From Acidimicrobiales bacterium (lineage in GTDB: Bacteria > Actinomycetota > Acidimicrobiia > Acidimicrobiales > Acidimicrobilacustridaceae): a stretch of DNA of 64,000 nt. Below are positions 42,153 through 49,620 of this stretch, piece after piece. The first letter of the stretch is position 1. Each line of letters starts with the position of its first letter. The notes beneath the pieces were generated by a model. It worked only from the letters and a program-made list of their open reading frames with translations. It did not search any database and was not told the origin of the DNA. The position numbers and the translations under genes are program-made. The stretch spans positions 124,001 to 188,000 of the forward strand of contig JALOLR010000008.1 in NCBI GenBank assembly GCA_025455885.1, given 5' to 3'.

Positions 42153-42811
42153 GGCGAGGCTCCCAGGCCGCGCTCGCGGGCGCGCACGATCGCCGCTCCC
42201 CGATCGGCCACCTGGAGCTTGGTGAAGATCACGGTGAGGTGGTTGCTGATCGTCTTGGGTGACAGGAACAGCTCCGCGGCGATCTCGGCGGTTCGACGTC
42301 CCTGGGCCAGGAGGTCCAGGACCGTGCGCTCTCGGTCGGTGAGCTCCGGGAACGGGTACTCGGCCGGCGCGGACGGAGGAGGGTTCCCGAAGTAGCCGAG
42401 GATCCGGGCCGCCACCCCGGGACCGAAGATCGCCTCGCCGGCGACGACGCCTCGCACCGCCCGCACGATGTCCTCCTGCTCGGACTCCTTGAGGAGGTAG
42501 CCCTGCGCTCCGGCCTGCATCGCCGTGAAGACCGTGGCGTCGTCGTCGTACATGGTGAGGATCAGCACGCGGCAGTCGGCCGACCGCTCCCGGATCCGGC
42601 GGGTGGCGTCGATCCCGTCGATGCCCGGCATCCGGACGTCCATCAGCACGACGTCGGGGCTCAGTTCGTCGGCCAACCGCATCGCGTCGTCGCCGTCGGA
42701 CGCCTCGCCGACCACCTCGAAGCCGGGGATCGTCCGGAGCATGGCCACGAGCCCACCTCGGACGACCGGATGGTCGTCGGCGACGAGGATCCGGATCGGC
42801 GGGTCGGCCAT
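42149..42811 (-). CDS. NarL/FixJ-type response regulator
   Basis: The 220-residue protein has a receiver (Asp12/Asp13, phospho-acceptor Asp58 in VVLMDVRMPG, lysine in GYLLKESE) and a LuxR-type HTH (LTDRERTVLDLLAQGRRTAEIAAELF, LSPKTISNHLTVIFTKLQ). The ATG at 42811 is followed by ADPPIRILVADD, the usual family start. It is the first gene of the pair with the downstream kinase and is divergent from the small membrane protein gene at 42961, which it may regulate. Confidence 0.92.
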   Translation of the reverse strand: MADPPIRILVADDHPVVRGGLVAMLRTIPGFEVVGEASDGDDAMRLADELSPDVVLMDVRMPGIDGIDATRRIRERSADCRVLILTMYDDDATVFTAMQAGAQGYLLKESEQEDIVRAVRGVVAGEAIFGPGVAARILGYFGNPPPSAPAEYPFPELTDRERTVLDLLAQGRRTAEIAAELFLSPKTISNHLTVIFTKLQVADRGAAIVRARERGLGASP

Positions 42812-42960
42812 GGGGTCATCTTGCCCGTGATCTGCGCCGATGACCCGGGAAGAACTTCCCGAGCCGGTTCCCGAGACGTGGGAGCATCTCGGGTGGTTCC
42901 GCTCTGGTCGGGGGAATGCCGCCCACGAGACGCTTCGGTTCCACCTCACAAGGAGCCACC

Positions 42961-43365
42961 ATGACCACCACTGCCATCCCAGCCGTGCACACCACGACTC
43001 CCTCGACCGGCGTTCGCGTCGGGCTCGTGATCTCCGCCGTCCTCGGCCTCGCCAACATCCCCTTCCTGTTCCCGTGGATCGACTGGGGCGCCGAGGAACC
43101 GCCGTTCGGCTTGCTGGTCTTCGCCACGGTGCTCGGCATGGTCTCGGTCGTCTGCGTCGTGCTGGCCTGGAACACGGGGAACCGCAAGGCGATCCGCATC
43201 AACGCCGCGGCGCTGATCGTCAACGCGCTGATGGTGCTCCCCGGGCTCTTCATCGAGACGACGCCGTTCCTCAGGGCCGCCAGCGCCGCCATCGTCGCCG
43301 CCACCCTGGCTGCCGTCGTGCTCACCATGCGACGCGACGCCGCGACCGCCTCGGTGACCGACTGA
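42961..43365 (+). CDS. Small four-helix membrane protein
   Basis: The 134-residue protein has four hydrophobic helices (GLVISAVLGLANIPFLFPW, LLVFATVLGMVSVVCVVLAW, AALIVNALMVLPGLFIE, AAIVAATLAAVVLTM). The ATG 42961 has AGGAG 6 bases upstream. It is divergent from the response regulator gene, so it may be the target or sensor partner of that two-component system. No family is recognised. Confidence 0.7.
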   Translation: MTTTAIPAVHTTTPSTGVRVGLVISAVLGLANIPFLFPWIDWGAEEPPFGLLVFATVLGMVSVVCVVLAWNTGNRKAIRINAAALIVNALMVLPGLFIETTPFLRAASAAIVAATLAAVVLTMRRDAATASVTD

Positions 43366-43415
43366 CAGGCTCGACGCACGCCGGCCCGGCCCGGTCACGT
43401 CGCTCACCTCGATCC

Positions 43416-43447
43416 GGGAACCCCCGACCCCTTGGGCGGGGGTTCCC
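43416..43447. terminator. Strong hairpin terminator between convergent genes
   Basis: GGGAACCCCCG at 43416-43426 pairs perfectly with CGGGGGTTCCC at 43437-43447 around a 10-base loop. The hairpin sits between the convergent membrane protein gene (+) and the Brp/Blh gene (-) and has no T tract, as usual in high-GC genomes. Confidence 0.75.
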
Positions 43448-43546
43448 GCGCGTCACACGATGCTGTCGACCCGTTCGAGACGTCTAGGAGACCTCGACGA
43501 GAGATGGGACAGCTGGGGCCGGCGAGGGCGACAGGAATCGACGCCG

Positions 43547-44536
43547 TCAGCGGCGCCAGAGCCGTTCGACGACGGCCATGTGGGGAGCGGTCAACATCGC
43601 GGCGGCGACGACAGCGAGTGGGAGCAACGCCTCGACCCGGCCGGCGACGAGGGCACCCCCGGCCAGGGCGGCGAGCCCGACGAGCGAAAGGGCGATCAGT
43701 GGGGCTGCGAAGCGGGCGACCGAGCGCGCCGACGGTGGCTCGGACCCGAGGAGGTCGGTGAGTACGAAGAGGTGGCCGAGGGAGTGCCACAGCCCGAAGT
43801 AGACGGCGAAGCCGAGCAGCGGGTCGACGAGCAGGAACACGAACGTCAACGCCGCCACCGTGACCGTTTCGCGTGCTGCGAACGAGCGATCGGCGGCCTG
43901 GTGGGCGATCGCGGCCCCGATCACGAGGTGCTGACCGACGAGCAACACCGACCACAGCCACCAGTGATCGGCGAGCCAGGGCCAGCTCGACGGATCGCCA
44001 CCTCCGAGCCGTTCGACGCCGGGGGAGACTGCGGCGAGGTGAGCGACGATCGGCAGTCCGACGAGGAACAGGCCCCGGGACCACTGGAGAAGGACTTGGC
44101 GGCGGCCGGGCAGCCGCAGGTAGGCGAGGTCGGACTGGCCGAAGTGGTGCACCGACATCGCCAGGAACACGGCGAGCGCGAACCCCGGCGCGACCGACCA
44201 CACGATGGCGACGGCCGCCATGGCGAGCAGGTACCGGGCGACGAAGCGACGGCGTGCACCGTGGCGGCGCCCGTCGATCGCCTCGATGACGAGGTGGTCG
44301 GCGGCACCGTGCGGGATGCCGAGAACGGCGATCACGACGACGAAGGCGGTGAGCGACAGCCAGTCCGGGGGCGACCAGACCGATGCGACGGCGGCGACCG
44401 CGAGGGTGGTGGTGACGACCGACCAGAAGACCGCCGGTGACCGGAGGTCGATCGGCGGAAGCGTGACGACGCGCTCCGACGACGGCGACGACGATCGGGT
44501 GGGCCGGATCGCGAAGGGGACGAGGAGGTCGGTCAT
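43547..44536 (-). CDS. blh: Brp/Blh family beta-carotene 15,15'-dioxygenase (retinal synthase)
   Basis: The 329-residue integral membrane protein has the Brp/Blh metal-binding histidine motifs GIPHGAADH, MSVHHFGQSD, GLWHSLGHLF and TAPHMAVVE in four membrane helices, with about 8-9 helices overall. The family cleaves beta-carotene into two retinals, usually for a rhodopsin. No rhodopsin gene or carotenoid genes are seen in this window, so the partner is elsewhere or the retinal is used otherwise. The last residues after MAVVE are short. It shares no operon. Confidence 0.87.
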   Translation of the reverse strand: MTDLLVPFAIRPTRSSSPSSERVVTLPPIDLRSPAVFWSVVTTTLAVAAVASVWSPPDWLSLTAFVVVIAVLGIPHGAADHLVIEAIDGRRHGARRRFVARYLLAMAAVAIVWSVAPGFALAVFLAMSVHHFGQSDLAYLRLPGRRQVLLQWSRGLFLVGLPIVAHLAAVSPGVERLGGGDPSSWPWLADHWWLWSVLLVGQHLVIGAAIAHQAADRSFAARETVTVAALTFVFLLVDPLLGFAVYFGLWHSLGHLFVLTDLLGSEPPSARSVARFAAPLIALSLVGLAALAGGALVAGRVEALLPLAVVAAAMLTAPHMAVVERLWRR

Positions 44537-44695
44537 GATCGAGCAGTCCGTTGAGCAGCATCTGTCTCAGCACGACCGAGCCTCAGGTATTCCCGCCGCG
44601 GGGATGTCCGACCCTCCGCTCGGTCCGAAGGACGGCGAACTCGCACCGACCGATGGTGGGACTCGAGCGGGTGAGCGATGGTGCGATCGGGACGG

Positions 44696-44763
44696 TCTCT
44701 GCGGTGCTCAACGGCAACGACCGCCGCCCGACGCCGGTCGACGCGTCACTGACGACGCAGTGA
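44696..44763 (+). pseudogene. DoxX 3'-end remnant
   Basis: The frame reads SAVLNGNDRRPTPVDASLT then TQ and stop, the same C-terminus as the DoxX protein encoded at 28651-29064. The sequence upstream is unrelated, so only the tail of the gene is present. It is part of the segmental duplication. Confidence 0.8.
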
Positions 44764-44789
44764 GGCGTCGGTGAGGCGTCGCTGACACC

Positions 44790-45158
44790 TCACTGCGTGA
44801 GGAAGAGCACGACGAGCACGGCGTTGAGAGCGCCGAGTGACGCGGCGGGCACCATGAGACGCGGTGGGTCGTGGATCCTGAGGCGCACGATCAGCCCGAG
44901 GGCCATCATCGTCGTGAGCCCGGCCGCGGCGACGGCCCCCAGCGGCGCGAAGGCCAAGCCGAGCATGACCGCTGTTCCGCCGAGGATCTCCAAGAGGCCC
45001 ACCAGTCGACGAAAGCCAGGCAGTCCGTACCGTTCGAACTCGTCCTTCAGCTCAGTGCGGGACAGGACCCCGGACCCGTAGTAGAGGAACGACAGCCCCG
45101 AGACGAGCGTCAACACCACCAGGACCACCGGGCACGGTACGTCGACGTTCTCGACCAC
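44790..45158 (-). CDS. DoxX-family membrane protein, copy B
   Basis: The 122-residue protein with GTG start is near-identical to the one at 29102-29470 (for example VLTLVSG instead of VLALVSG, and TELKDEF instead of TDLKDEF), with four hydrophobic helices. Reading frame and start are intact, so it may be expressed, but it has lost the NADP-binding gene that precedes copy A. A longer in-frame extension to 45206 exists in this copy only and has no support. Confidence 0.78.
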   Translation of the reverse strand: MVENVDVPCPVVLVVLTLVSGLSFLYYGSGVLSRTELKDEFERYGLPGFRRLVGLLEILGGTAVMLGLAFAPLGAVAAAGLTTMMALGLIVRLRIHDPPRLMVPAASLGALNAVLVVLFLTQ

Positions 45159-45383
45159 CCACAATCGACGTGGATGTACCAGCCGAGGGGGCCGGCGGGG
45201 TCTCACTGGAGCGCAGAGTCAACGATCGATGAGCCGGAGAGCGAGCAGGCGGCCTCGGGAGGGAACCGCACTGGAACCACCTCGGTCAGCTCGGCCCGCG
45301 GTCGTCGTCGAGCTGGGCCCTGGGGCTCCTGGTTCTCAGGCGTGGCGTAGAACGCACACTCCGCTTCGCGCGTCATCGTCCGA

Positions 45384-45710
45384 TCAGGTGACTTCCACCA
45401 GGTTGGCGGCCAGCTTGGGGATCTCGATCGACGCGATGGACCAGACCTGTGCCGGGTCGACACGGTGATAGTGGTGGGCGAGCACGGTCCGCAGCCCGAT
45501 GATGTCGGTCCACGGGACAGCGGGGTGCCGAGCCCGCGCGACCTCGGTCATCGCCCGAGCAGACTCGCCGACGATCTCCAGCAGTCGCTCGACCGCGAGC
45601 TGCGCGAAGCGGTCCGCGTTCCATGCATCACGACCGCGGGCAACCACGATCGAGATCTGCTCTGCAGCTTCGACGATGTCGGCGATCCGCTCATCGTCAG
45701 ATCGGCTCAC
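45384..45710 (-). CDS. hepT: HepT-like toxin (DUF86)
   Basis: The 108-residue all-helical protein has the HepT catalytic RX4HXY motif (RTVLAHHY) near residue 75 and the family helix DRFAQLAVERLLEIVGESAR. HepT is a HEPN ribonuclease. Its start overlaps the stop of the antitoxin gene by 4 bp. The antitoxin MntA transfers AMP to the conserved tyrosine to block it. Confidence 0.9.
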   Translation of the reverse strand: MSRSDDERIADIVEAAEQISIVVARGRDAWNADRFAQLAVERLLEIVGESARAMTEVARARHPAVPWTDIIGLRTVLAHHYHRVDPAQVWSIASIEIPKLAANLVEVT

Positions 45711-46015
45711 AAGTGGAGTGCCTCGGACAGAATCCGCTGATCGCGCTCCTTGAGACCACCGGTCGAGACGACGTCGACACGGCGGTTCAGCAGTTGCTCG
45801 AGCTCCTCGGTGAGGTGCAACAGGTCGAACAGCGAGCTCCCCGACTCGAAGTCGACGAGCAGGTCGATGTCGCTCTGCTCGCCGGGCTCACCTCGCGCCA
45901 CGCTCCCGAACACCCGGACGTTGCGCGCGCCATGCCGCGCGGCGAGCTCGATGATCTCGTCACGGTGCCGGACGACGAGCGCCCCCAGCGGTGAGGTCGT
46001 GTCAACGACGGACAT
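45707..46015 (-). CDS. mntA: MntA-like nucleotidyltransferase antitoxin
   Basis: The 102-residue protein is a minimal nucleotidyltransferase with the GSX10DXD motif (VRVFGSVARGEPGEQSDIDL) near residues 36-50 and the downstream LLVDFES strand with its third carboxylate. It is the antitoxin of the HepT/MntA type VII module, adenylylating HepT. It is encoded first, 4 bp overlap with hepT. Confidence 0.9.
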   Translation of the reverse strand: MSVVDTTSPLGALVVRHRDEIIELAARHGARNVRVFGSVARGEPGEQSDIDLLVDFESGSSLFDLLHLTEELEQLLNRRVDVVSTGGLKERDQRILSEALHL

Positions 46016-46163
46016 GTCGACAGCCTACTGACGGGCCTGGACCGGAGGCGTGGGACTCCGTCGGCTGGCGAGTCGAAGCGCCTCTTTGTCCGGTTGACCA
46101 CCAGGCGCCCGGGCCGCCGCTCAGGCGTTGCCCCGAACGGAACTGCTGTCGAACTGGGGACAA

Positions 46164-46265
46164 GCCCGACGAGCACGTCCGGGTCGGTGATCGGGTCAGC
46201 GCGAATGCGCTGGTTGACGCGCTGCTCGACGAAAGCTCCGCGGGAGCGAATCCGAGCTCATCCGA
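46164..46265. repeat. Degenerate direct repeat flanking the Phd/VapC module, copy 1
   Basis: This roughly 100-bp block starts with CCCGACGAGCACGTCCGGGT and includes GCGAATGCGCTGGTTG. It is repeated with moderate divergence at 47137-47240 on the other side of the toxin-antitoxin genes, and its first 30 bp resemble 46336-46375. On the minus strand both larger copies can be read as similar peptides (QRVNQRIRADPITDPDVLVG and QRANQRIRPAFVTHPDELVG), so they may be remnants of one gene. Confidence 0.6.
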
Positions 46266-46335
46266 GTCGCAGCGGCTCCGTACGTGTGACGAGGGATCGA
46301 CCCATCCGCTCGACCTGGCGCCGAAGCACGGGCGA

Positions 46336-46375
46336 CCCGACTCGTACGTCCGGGTGCGTGACGGGCAGGTGCGAC
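46336..46375. repeat. Degenerate direct repeat, copy 2 (partial)
   Basis: CCCGACTCGTACGTCCGGGT followed by GCGTGACGGG matches the first part of the flanking repeat. It is the most diverged of the three copies and directly precedes the antitoxin promoter. Confidence 0.45.
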
Positions 46376-46400
46376 ATCGCCATTCGGCACGCGCTCCCAA

Positions 46401-46418
46401 TGAGCTACGATGTAGCAC
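46401..46418 (+). promoter_or_regulatory. Antitoxin promoter with overlapping operator
   Basis: TACGAT at 46406-46411 lies 7 bases before the ATG at 46419 (leaderless type -10). It is embedded in the inverted repeat GCTAC-GAT-GTAGC (46404-46416), which fits autorepression by the Phd-type antitoxin. Confidence 0.6.
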
Positions 46419-46694
46419 ATGAAGACCGTAGGCATCCGAGCACTCAAGCAGAACGCATCCGCAGTCGTGGCCGATGCCGCCTCGGGTGAGGTCGTGACCA
46501 TCACCGATCGGGGCCGAGCGGTCGCGCAACTGATCCCGCTTCCCGAGGGGCACGTCGACGCCCTGTTGGCTGCCCGGCGAGCAAGAGGACCGAAGCGGTC
46601 ACTCGCCGATCTCGGAACACCCCCGAAACGCAAGCGAGGACAACGCGAGCTCTCGGCGGTCCTCGACGAGATGCGCGATGAGGAGCGTTTCTAG
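46419..46694 (+). CDS. Phd/YefM-type antitoxin
   Basis: The 91-residue protein has the N-terminal Phd/YefM DNA-binding fold (VGIRALKQNASAVVADAASG, EVVTITDRGRAVAQLIPL) and an acidic/basic C-terminal tail that would wrap the toxin. Its promoter has an inverted repeat over the -10 box. It overlaps the ribosome binding site of the PIN toxin gene, so the two are coupled. Confidence 0.9.
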   Translation: MKTVGIRALKQNASAVVADAASGEVVTITDRGRAVAQLIPLPEGHVDALLAARRARGPKRSLADLGTPPKRKRGQRELSAVLDEMRDEERF

Positions 46695-46695
46695 G

Positions 46696-47088
46696 GTGGC
46701 CTTCTATCTGGACACGTCGGCCGCCGTGAAGCTGGTGGTGTCCGAGGCTGGGTCGCGAGCCCTGAGCCGGTGGGCCGGCGAGCACGCGGACGACGTCGTC
46801 TCGAGCGACCTGCTCCGGACGGAGCTCCTGCGCGCGACCCGCCGCGGCGCGCCGGAGCAGATGCCTCGAGCGCGGGCCGTGCTGGACTCGATCACCCTTC
46901 TCAGCCTTCCGGCCGAGACCTTCGAACGGGCTGCCGAGCTCGAGCCCTTGCTGCTCAGGAGCCTCGACGCGATCCACCTCGCAGCAGCGCTCGAGCTCGG
47001 AGACGAGCTCGACGGCATCGTCACCTACGACGACCGCCTGTCAGACGCCGCGGAGCTGCTCGGCGTCACGGTCCTCTCACCGTCCTGA
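46696..47088 (+). CDS. vapC: VapC-type PIN-domain toxin
   Basis: The 130-residue PIN-domain ribonuclease shows the catalytic acidic residues: Asp in FYLDTSAAVKL, Glu in LLRTELLRA, Asp in LRSLDAIHLA and Asp in TYDDRLSDAA. GTG 46696 is chosen because GAGGAG lies 10 bases upstream; an in-frame ATG at 46678 overlapping the antitoxin is an alternative. It cleaves tRNA or rRNA unless bound by its antitoxin. The module is flanked by degenerate repeats. Confidence 0.9.
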   Translation: MAFYLDTSAAVKLVVSEAGSRALSRWAGEHADDVVSSDLLRTELLRATRRGAPEQMPRARAVLDSITLLSLPAETFERAAELEPLLLRSLDAIHLAAALELGDELDGIVTYDDRLSDAAELLGVTVLSPS

Positions 47089-47487
47089 GCCCGGCGCGGG
47101 AGGGCCAACTCGCCGGAGATCACCGAGGAGTGACACGCCCGACGAGTTCGTCCGGGTGGGTGACGAAGGCGGGGCGAATGCGCTGGTTGGCGCGCTGTTC
47201 GAGAATCACCCAGCTCGAGCGAATCCACGCCTATCCGGGACGGTTCGGCCCGGTGTGTTTGGCCTCGGTTTGACTGGCGTCGGCCCAGGCAACGCCCCCA
47301 GCATGTAGGCCAGCCCCACCACGGCCATCCCCTGAGAAGGGGTCGTCAATCCAGCCGGGACCTGGGGAGCGTCCGACGCCCGAGCCTGTGGACAGAATCG
47401 GCCACTGCGCCGAGAGCGCAGACGAGGGGCTCGCTGCTGGAAGGGCCGGCGCGGCCAGCCAGGGGGCACGAGGCGCCAGTGGCGCGA
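47089..47487. other. Intergenic region with repeat copy 3, no gene recognised
   Basis: Of the 399 bp after the VapC gene, 47137-47240 is copy 3 of the degenerate flanking repeat. On the minus strand a peptide HPDELVGRVTPR ends near 47128; it has no start. The rest up to the ferredoxin gene has only low-quality open frames. Confidence 0.5.
47137..47240. repeat. Degenerate direct repeat flanking the Phd/VapC module, copy 3
   Basis: CCCGACGAGTTCGTCCGGGT is followed by GGGCGAATGCGCTGGTTGGC, matching the block at 46164-46265. The two full copies enclose the toxin-antitoxin genes (46419-47088), which suggests that the module inserted into, or is moved with, a repeated sequence. Confidence 0.6.
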
Positions 47488-47883
47488 TCAGTCGGCGAAC
47501 ACGTCGCGGCTGAGCTGGATGAAGTACCGGTGGTCATGGCCCTTGTTGGGATCCTCGGCGTTGTACTTGGCATCCGGGCTGCCGTCGGGCACGCGCTCTT
47601 CGGAGTAGATGGCCCCAACCGGGCAGACGTCGGGCTGGTAGCAGGCTGTGCACGAAGTGCATTCCTCGGTGTTGACGTAGAGCAGACCGTCGGCGAAGAC
47701 GGAAACGTGGTCGGGATCGGGTAGGTGAGTGTTCGCGATCTCTCCGCTGCCGGCCTCGTCCTCGGAGAAGAGGACGCCGTCGACGGCGTTGAACTCGTAG
47801 ATGCACTGAACGGGGCAGACATCGACACAGGCTCGGTCCTTGGTGTCGATACACGCTTCGGTGATGATGGCGATGCCAGACAT
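47488..47883 (-). CDS. Ferredoxin, 4Fe-4S type with two cluster motifs
   Basis: The 131-residue protein has cysteine motifs for two clusters: C-x7-C-x3-C-x3-C in ACIDTKDRACVDVCPVQC and C-x2-C-x2-C-x5-CP in ECTSCTACYQPDVCPVG. The C-terminus of about 35 residues (YNAEDPNKGHDHRYFIQLS) is longer than in clostridial-type ferredoxins and occurs in actinobacterial electron-transfer ferredoxins. It likely feeds electrons to oxygenases or reductases. It seems to be monocistronic. Confidence 0.9.
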   Translation of the reverse strand: MSGIAIITEACIDTKDRACVDVCPVQCIYEFNAVDGVLFSEDEAGSGEIANTHLPDPDHVSVFADGLLYVNTEECTSCTACYQPDVCPVGAIYSEERVPDGSPDAKYNAEDPNKGHDHRYFIQLSRDVFAD

Positions 47884-47965
47884 GGAGCTTTCCTTTCAGG
47901 TCGAGTGGCTGCGACGATCATCGCAACGTGGACAGGCTGAGCCGACGAGTCCGTCGTTCCGGGGA

Positions 47966-48583
47966 TCAGGGCTCGGCACCGAGCTCCGGTACTGGCCGCT
48001 CGCCCGCCTCCTTCTCGGTAGACGCGACACCGTTCTCCTCGATGTCGGCGATCAACCACTCCATCTCTGCGATTTCCCGCCGCTGTGCCTCCGCGATCTC
48101 ATCAGCCAACTCCTGGACCCGGACGTCTTCGAGGTTTGCCCGCTCGCTGGTGAGGATGGCGATCGAGTGGTGGGGCGTCATGGCGCGCATGTAGGAGGTG
48201 TCATCCACGGTCGCCTGGCTGCGGACGAGCCACAACGCCCCGGCGAACACGATGACACTGCCGAGGTAGATCGCCGTGTTCGCCCGCTTGTTGTTGTGCA
48301 TGCCGAGCATGAACGTCAGCATCACGATCGCCATCGCCGCGCCCATCACCCACGTCATGAAGAACCGGGTCTCGCTCCACTGCACGTGGGAGAACTCGTA
48401 GGTGTTGAGGTACATGATGACGAACATGACCACCATCGAGGTGACGATCATCGCCCCGAACCGGAGGTACGAGCGCTGCTCGTCGCTCAACCGCGCCAAT
48501 CTGATGGCGTGCGCTGATCGAGCGGCATCGACTTGCCTCTCCTCCTGGTTGTCCGTCTTCGCATGTGGTGTCTGAGTATCCAT
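47966..48583 (-). CDS. DUF305-family membrane protein
   Basis: The 205-residue protein has three membrane helices (about 42-61, 75-97, 105-122) followed by a DUF305 helical domain with MTPHHSIAILTSERANLEDV and a second EIAEAQRREIAEMEWLI helix. The HH pair with methionines suggests copper or other metal binding. It may be exported or periplasmic-facing. It is followed by the DUF72 gene on the same strand after a short gap. Confidence 0.85.
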   Translation of the reverse strand: MDTQTPHAKTDNQEERQVDAARSAHAIRLARLSDEQRSYLRFGAMIVTSMVVMFVIMYLNTYEFSHVQWSETRFFMTWVMGAAMAIVMLTFMLGMHNNKRANTAIYLGSVIVFAGALWLVRSQATVDDTSYMRAMTPHHSIAILTSERANLEDVRVQELADEIAEAQRREIAEMEWLIADIEENGVASTEKEAGERPVPELGAEP

Positions 48584-48619
48584 GGCGGTCGGCTCCAGTC
48601 GCGGGCGGGCGCACTTCCC

Positions 48620-49450
48620 CTACCCAGGTTGAGGGATCGTCTGGTCTCCCGTGTCACGGGATGCTGGTGGTCGTTTGGGCGGGTTCGAACGGCGCGCCCG
48701 CGGCGGCTCGAGTAGCTCGCGGAGCCGGGTTGCGTCGACCACGGCGCGAGCCGCGTGGTCGTTGTTGAAGTACGCATGGATGTCGACCCCGCTGCTGCGC
48801 CAGTGATCGAGTCGCTCGGCGGCGTGTCGCAGTTGGCTGGTTGGGTAGCTGCCGCGGTAGGGGTGGCTGAGGGCGTCGGGCCCGTGGAAGCGGACGTAGG
48901 TCCAGGTGGTGGTCAGCTCCCAGGGATGGTCTGGGAGCAGGTCGTGGACGCAGAGCGCGGCGTGATGGCGGGCAAGGAGGTTGAGGATGTCGTCGTGGAG
49001 CCAGCTGGCGTCCCGGAACTCGACCGCCCATCTGATGTCGGGCGGGCAGGCGTGAAGGAACTCGCCGAGGCGGTTCGCGTTGCGCTTCCAGCGCGGCGGG
49101 AGCTGCACCAGGTTGGGTCCGAGATGGGCGCCGAGGCGGCGGACCCGGTCGAGGTGGTTGGCGAGCCACGTCGCGGGGTCGGTGAGCTTCTTGCGGTGGC
49201 TGCCGAACTGTCCGACCTTGACCGCGAAGGTGAATCCGGGTGGAGCGTCGGCCGCCCACCGGTCGACGGTGGTCTGGGCAGGCAATCGGTAGAAGGTGGA
49301 GTTGATCTCGACGGTGTCGAACCTGGTTGCGTAGGTGGCGAGCCATCGGGGGGCGGGGAGCTCGGCGGGGTAGACGAGCCCGCGCCATTCGGGGTACGAC
49401 CAGCCGGAGCACCCGACGTGCACTTTGCCGCGGTGGCCGCTAGCGCTCAT
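48620..49450 (-). CDS. DUF72-family protein
   Basis: The 276-residue TIM-barrel protein has the DUF72 features: VHVGCSGWSYPEWRGLVYP, DTVEINSTFYRLP, FTFAVKVGQFGSHRKKL, NLVQLPPRWK, VEFRDASW and YVRFHGPDALSHPYRG, with YFNNDHAARAVVDA near the C-terminus. The function is unknown; similarity to TIM-barrel nucleases has been suggested. It is the last gene of a minus-strand group beginning with the CBS gene, though its 6-bp gap from the Cys-rich gene suggests co-transcription. Confidence 0.88.
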   Translation of the reverse strand: MSASGHRGKVHVGCSGWSYPEWRGLVYPAELPAPRWLATYATRFDTVEINSTFYRLPAQTTVDRWAADAPPGFTFAVKVGQFGSHRKKLTDPATWLANHLDRVRRLGAHLGPNLVQLPPRWKRNANRLGEFLHACPPDIRWAVEFRDASWLHDDILNLLARHHAALCVHDLLPDHPWELTTTWTYVRFHGPDALSHPYRGSYPTSQLRHAAERLDHWRSSGVDIHAYFNNDHAARAVVDATRLRELLEPPRARRSNPPKRPPASRDTGDQTIPQPG

Positions 49451-49455
49451 GGGGT

Positions 49456-49620
49456 TCAGGCGGGCGCGTCGGCGAGGGGGCTCTGGGCGAGGGGTTCGAG
49501 GGGGTGTCCGCAGGCGCAGGTGTAGGTGTCGCCGTGGGGGCAGGGTTGTTCGATGCGGAGCCGGCAGCCGCAGTCGGGGTTGGTGCGGGTGAGGATGGCC
49601 CCGGTCTGGTTGGCGGCCAT
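49456..49620 (-). CDS. Small cysteine-rich protein
   Basis: This 54-residue ORF was found by reading the frame after the CBS gene. It encodes NPDCGCRLRIEQPCPHGD followed by TYTCACGHPLEPL, with five cysteines and two histidines, so it could bind zinc, copper or another soft metal. The ATG (49620-49618) shares one base with the CBS TGA (TGATG), which couples translation. The downstream gene is DUF72. It may be a metallothionein-like or zinc-ribbon protein, and this remains inference. Confidence 0.65.
   Translation of the reverse strand: MAANQTGAILTRTNPDCGCRLRIEQPCPHGDTYTCACGHPLEPLAQSPLADAPA

Larger units (their letters stand above)
44696..45258. repeat. Segmental duplication, copy B (copy A at 28997)
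   Basis: This copy begins inside a DoxX gene (its last 22 codons, 44696-44763, a gene remnant with no 5' part), then carries the inter-stop spacer (11 bp shorter than copy A), the full DoxX-like gene, and weakly a fragment of the NADP-binding protein gene end (ATCGATGAGCCGGAG near 45230). The remainder of the neighbouring genes was not copied. Confidence 0.85.

Noticed and set aside
42816-43407. Minus-strand frames opposite the small membrane protein gene
   Set aside because: No domain; the plus frame has hydrophobic helices and a good ribosome binding site.
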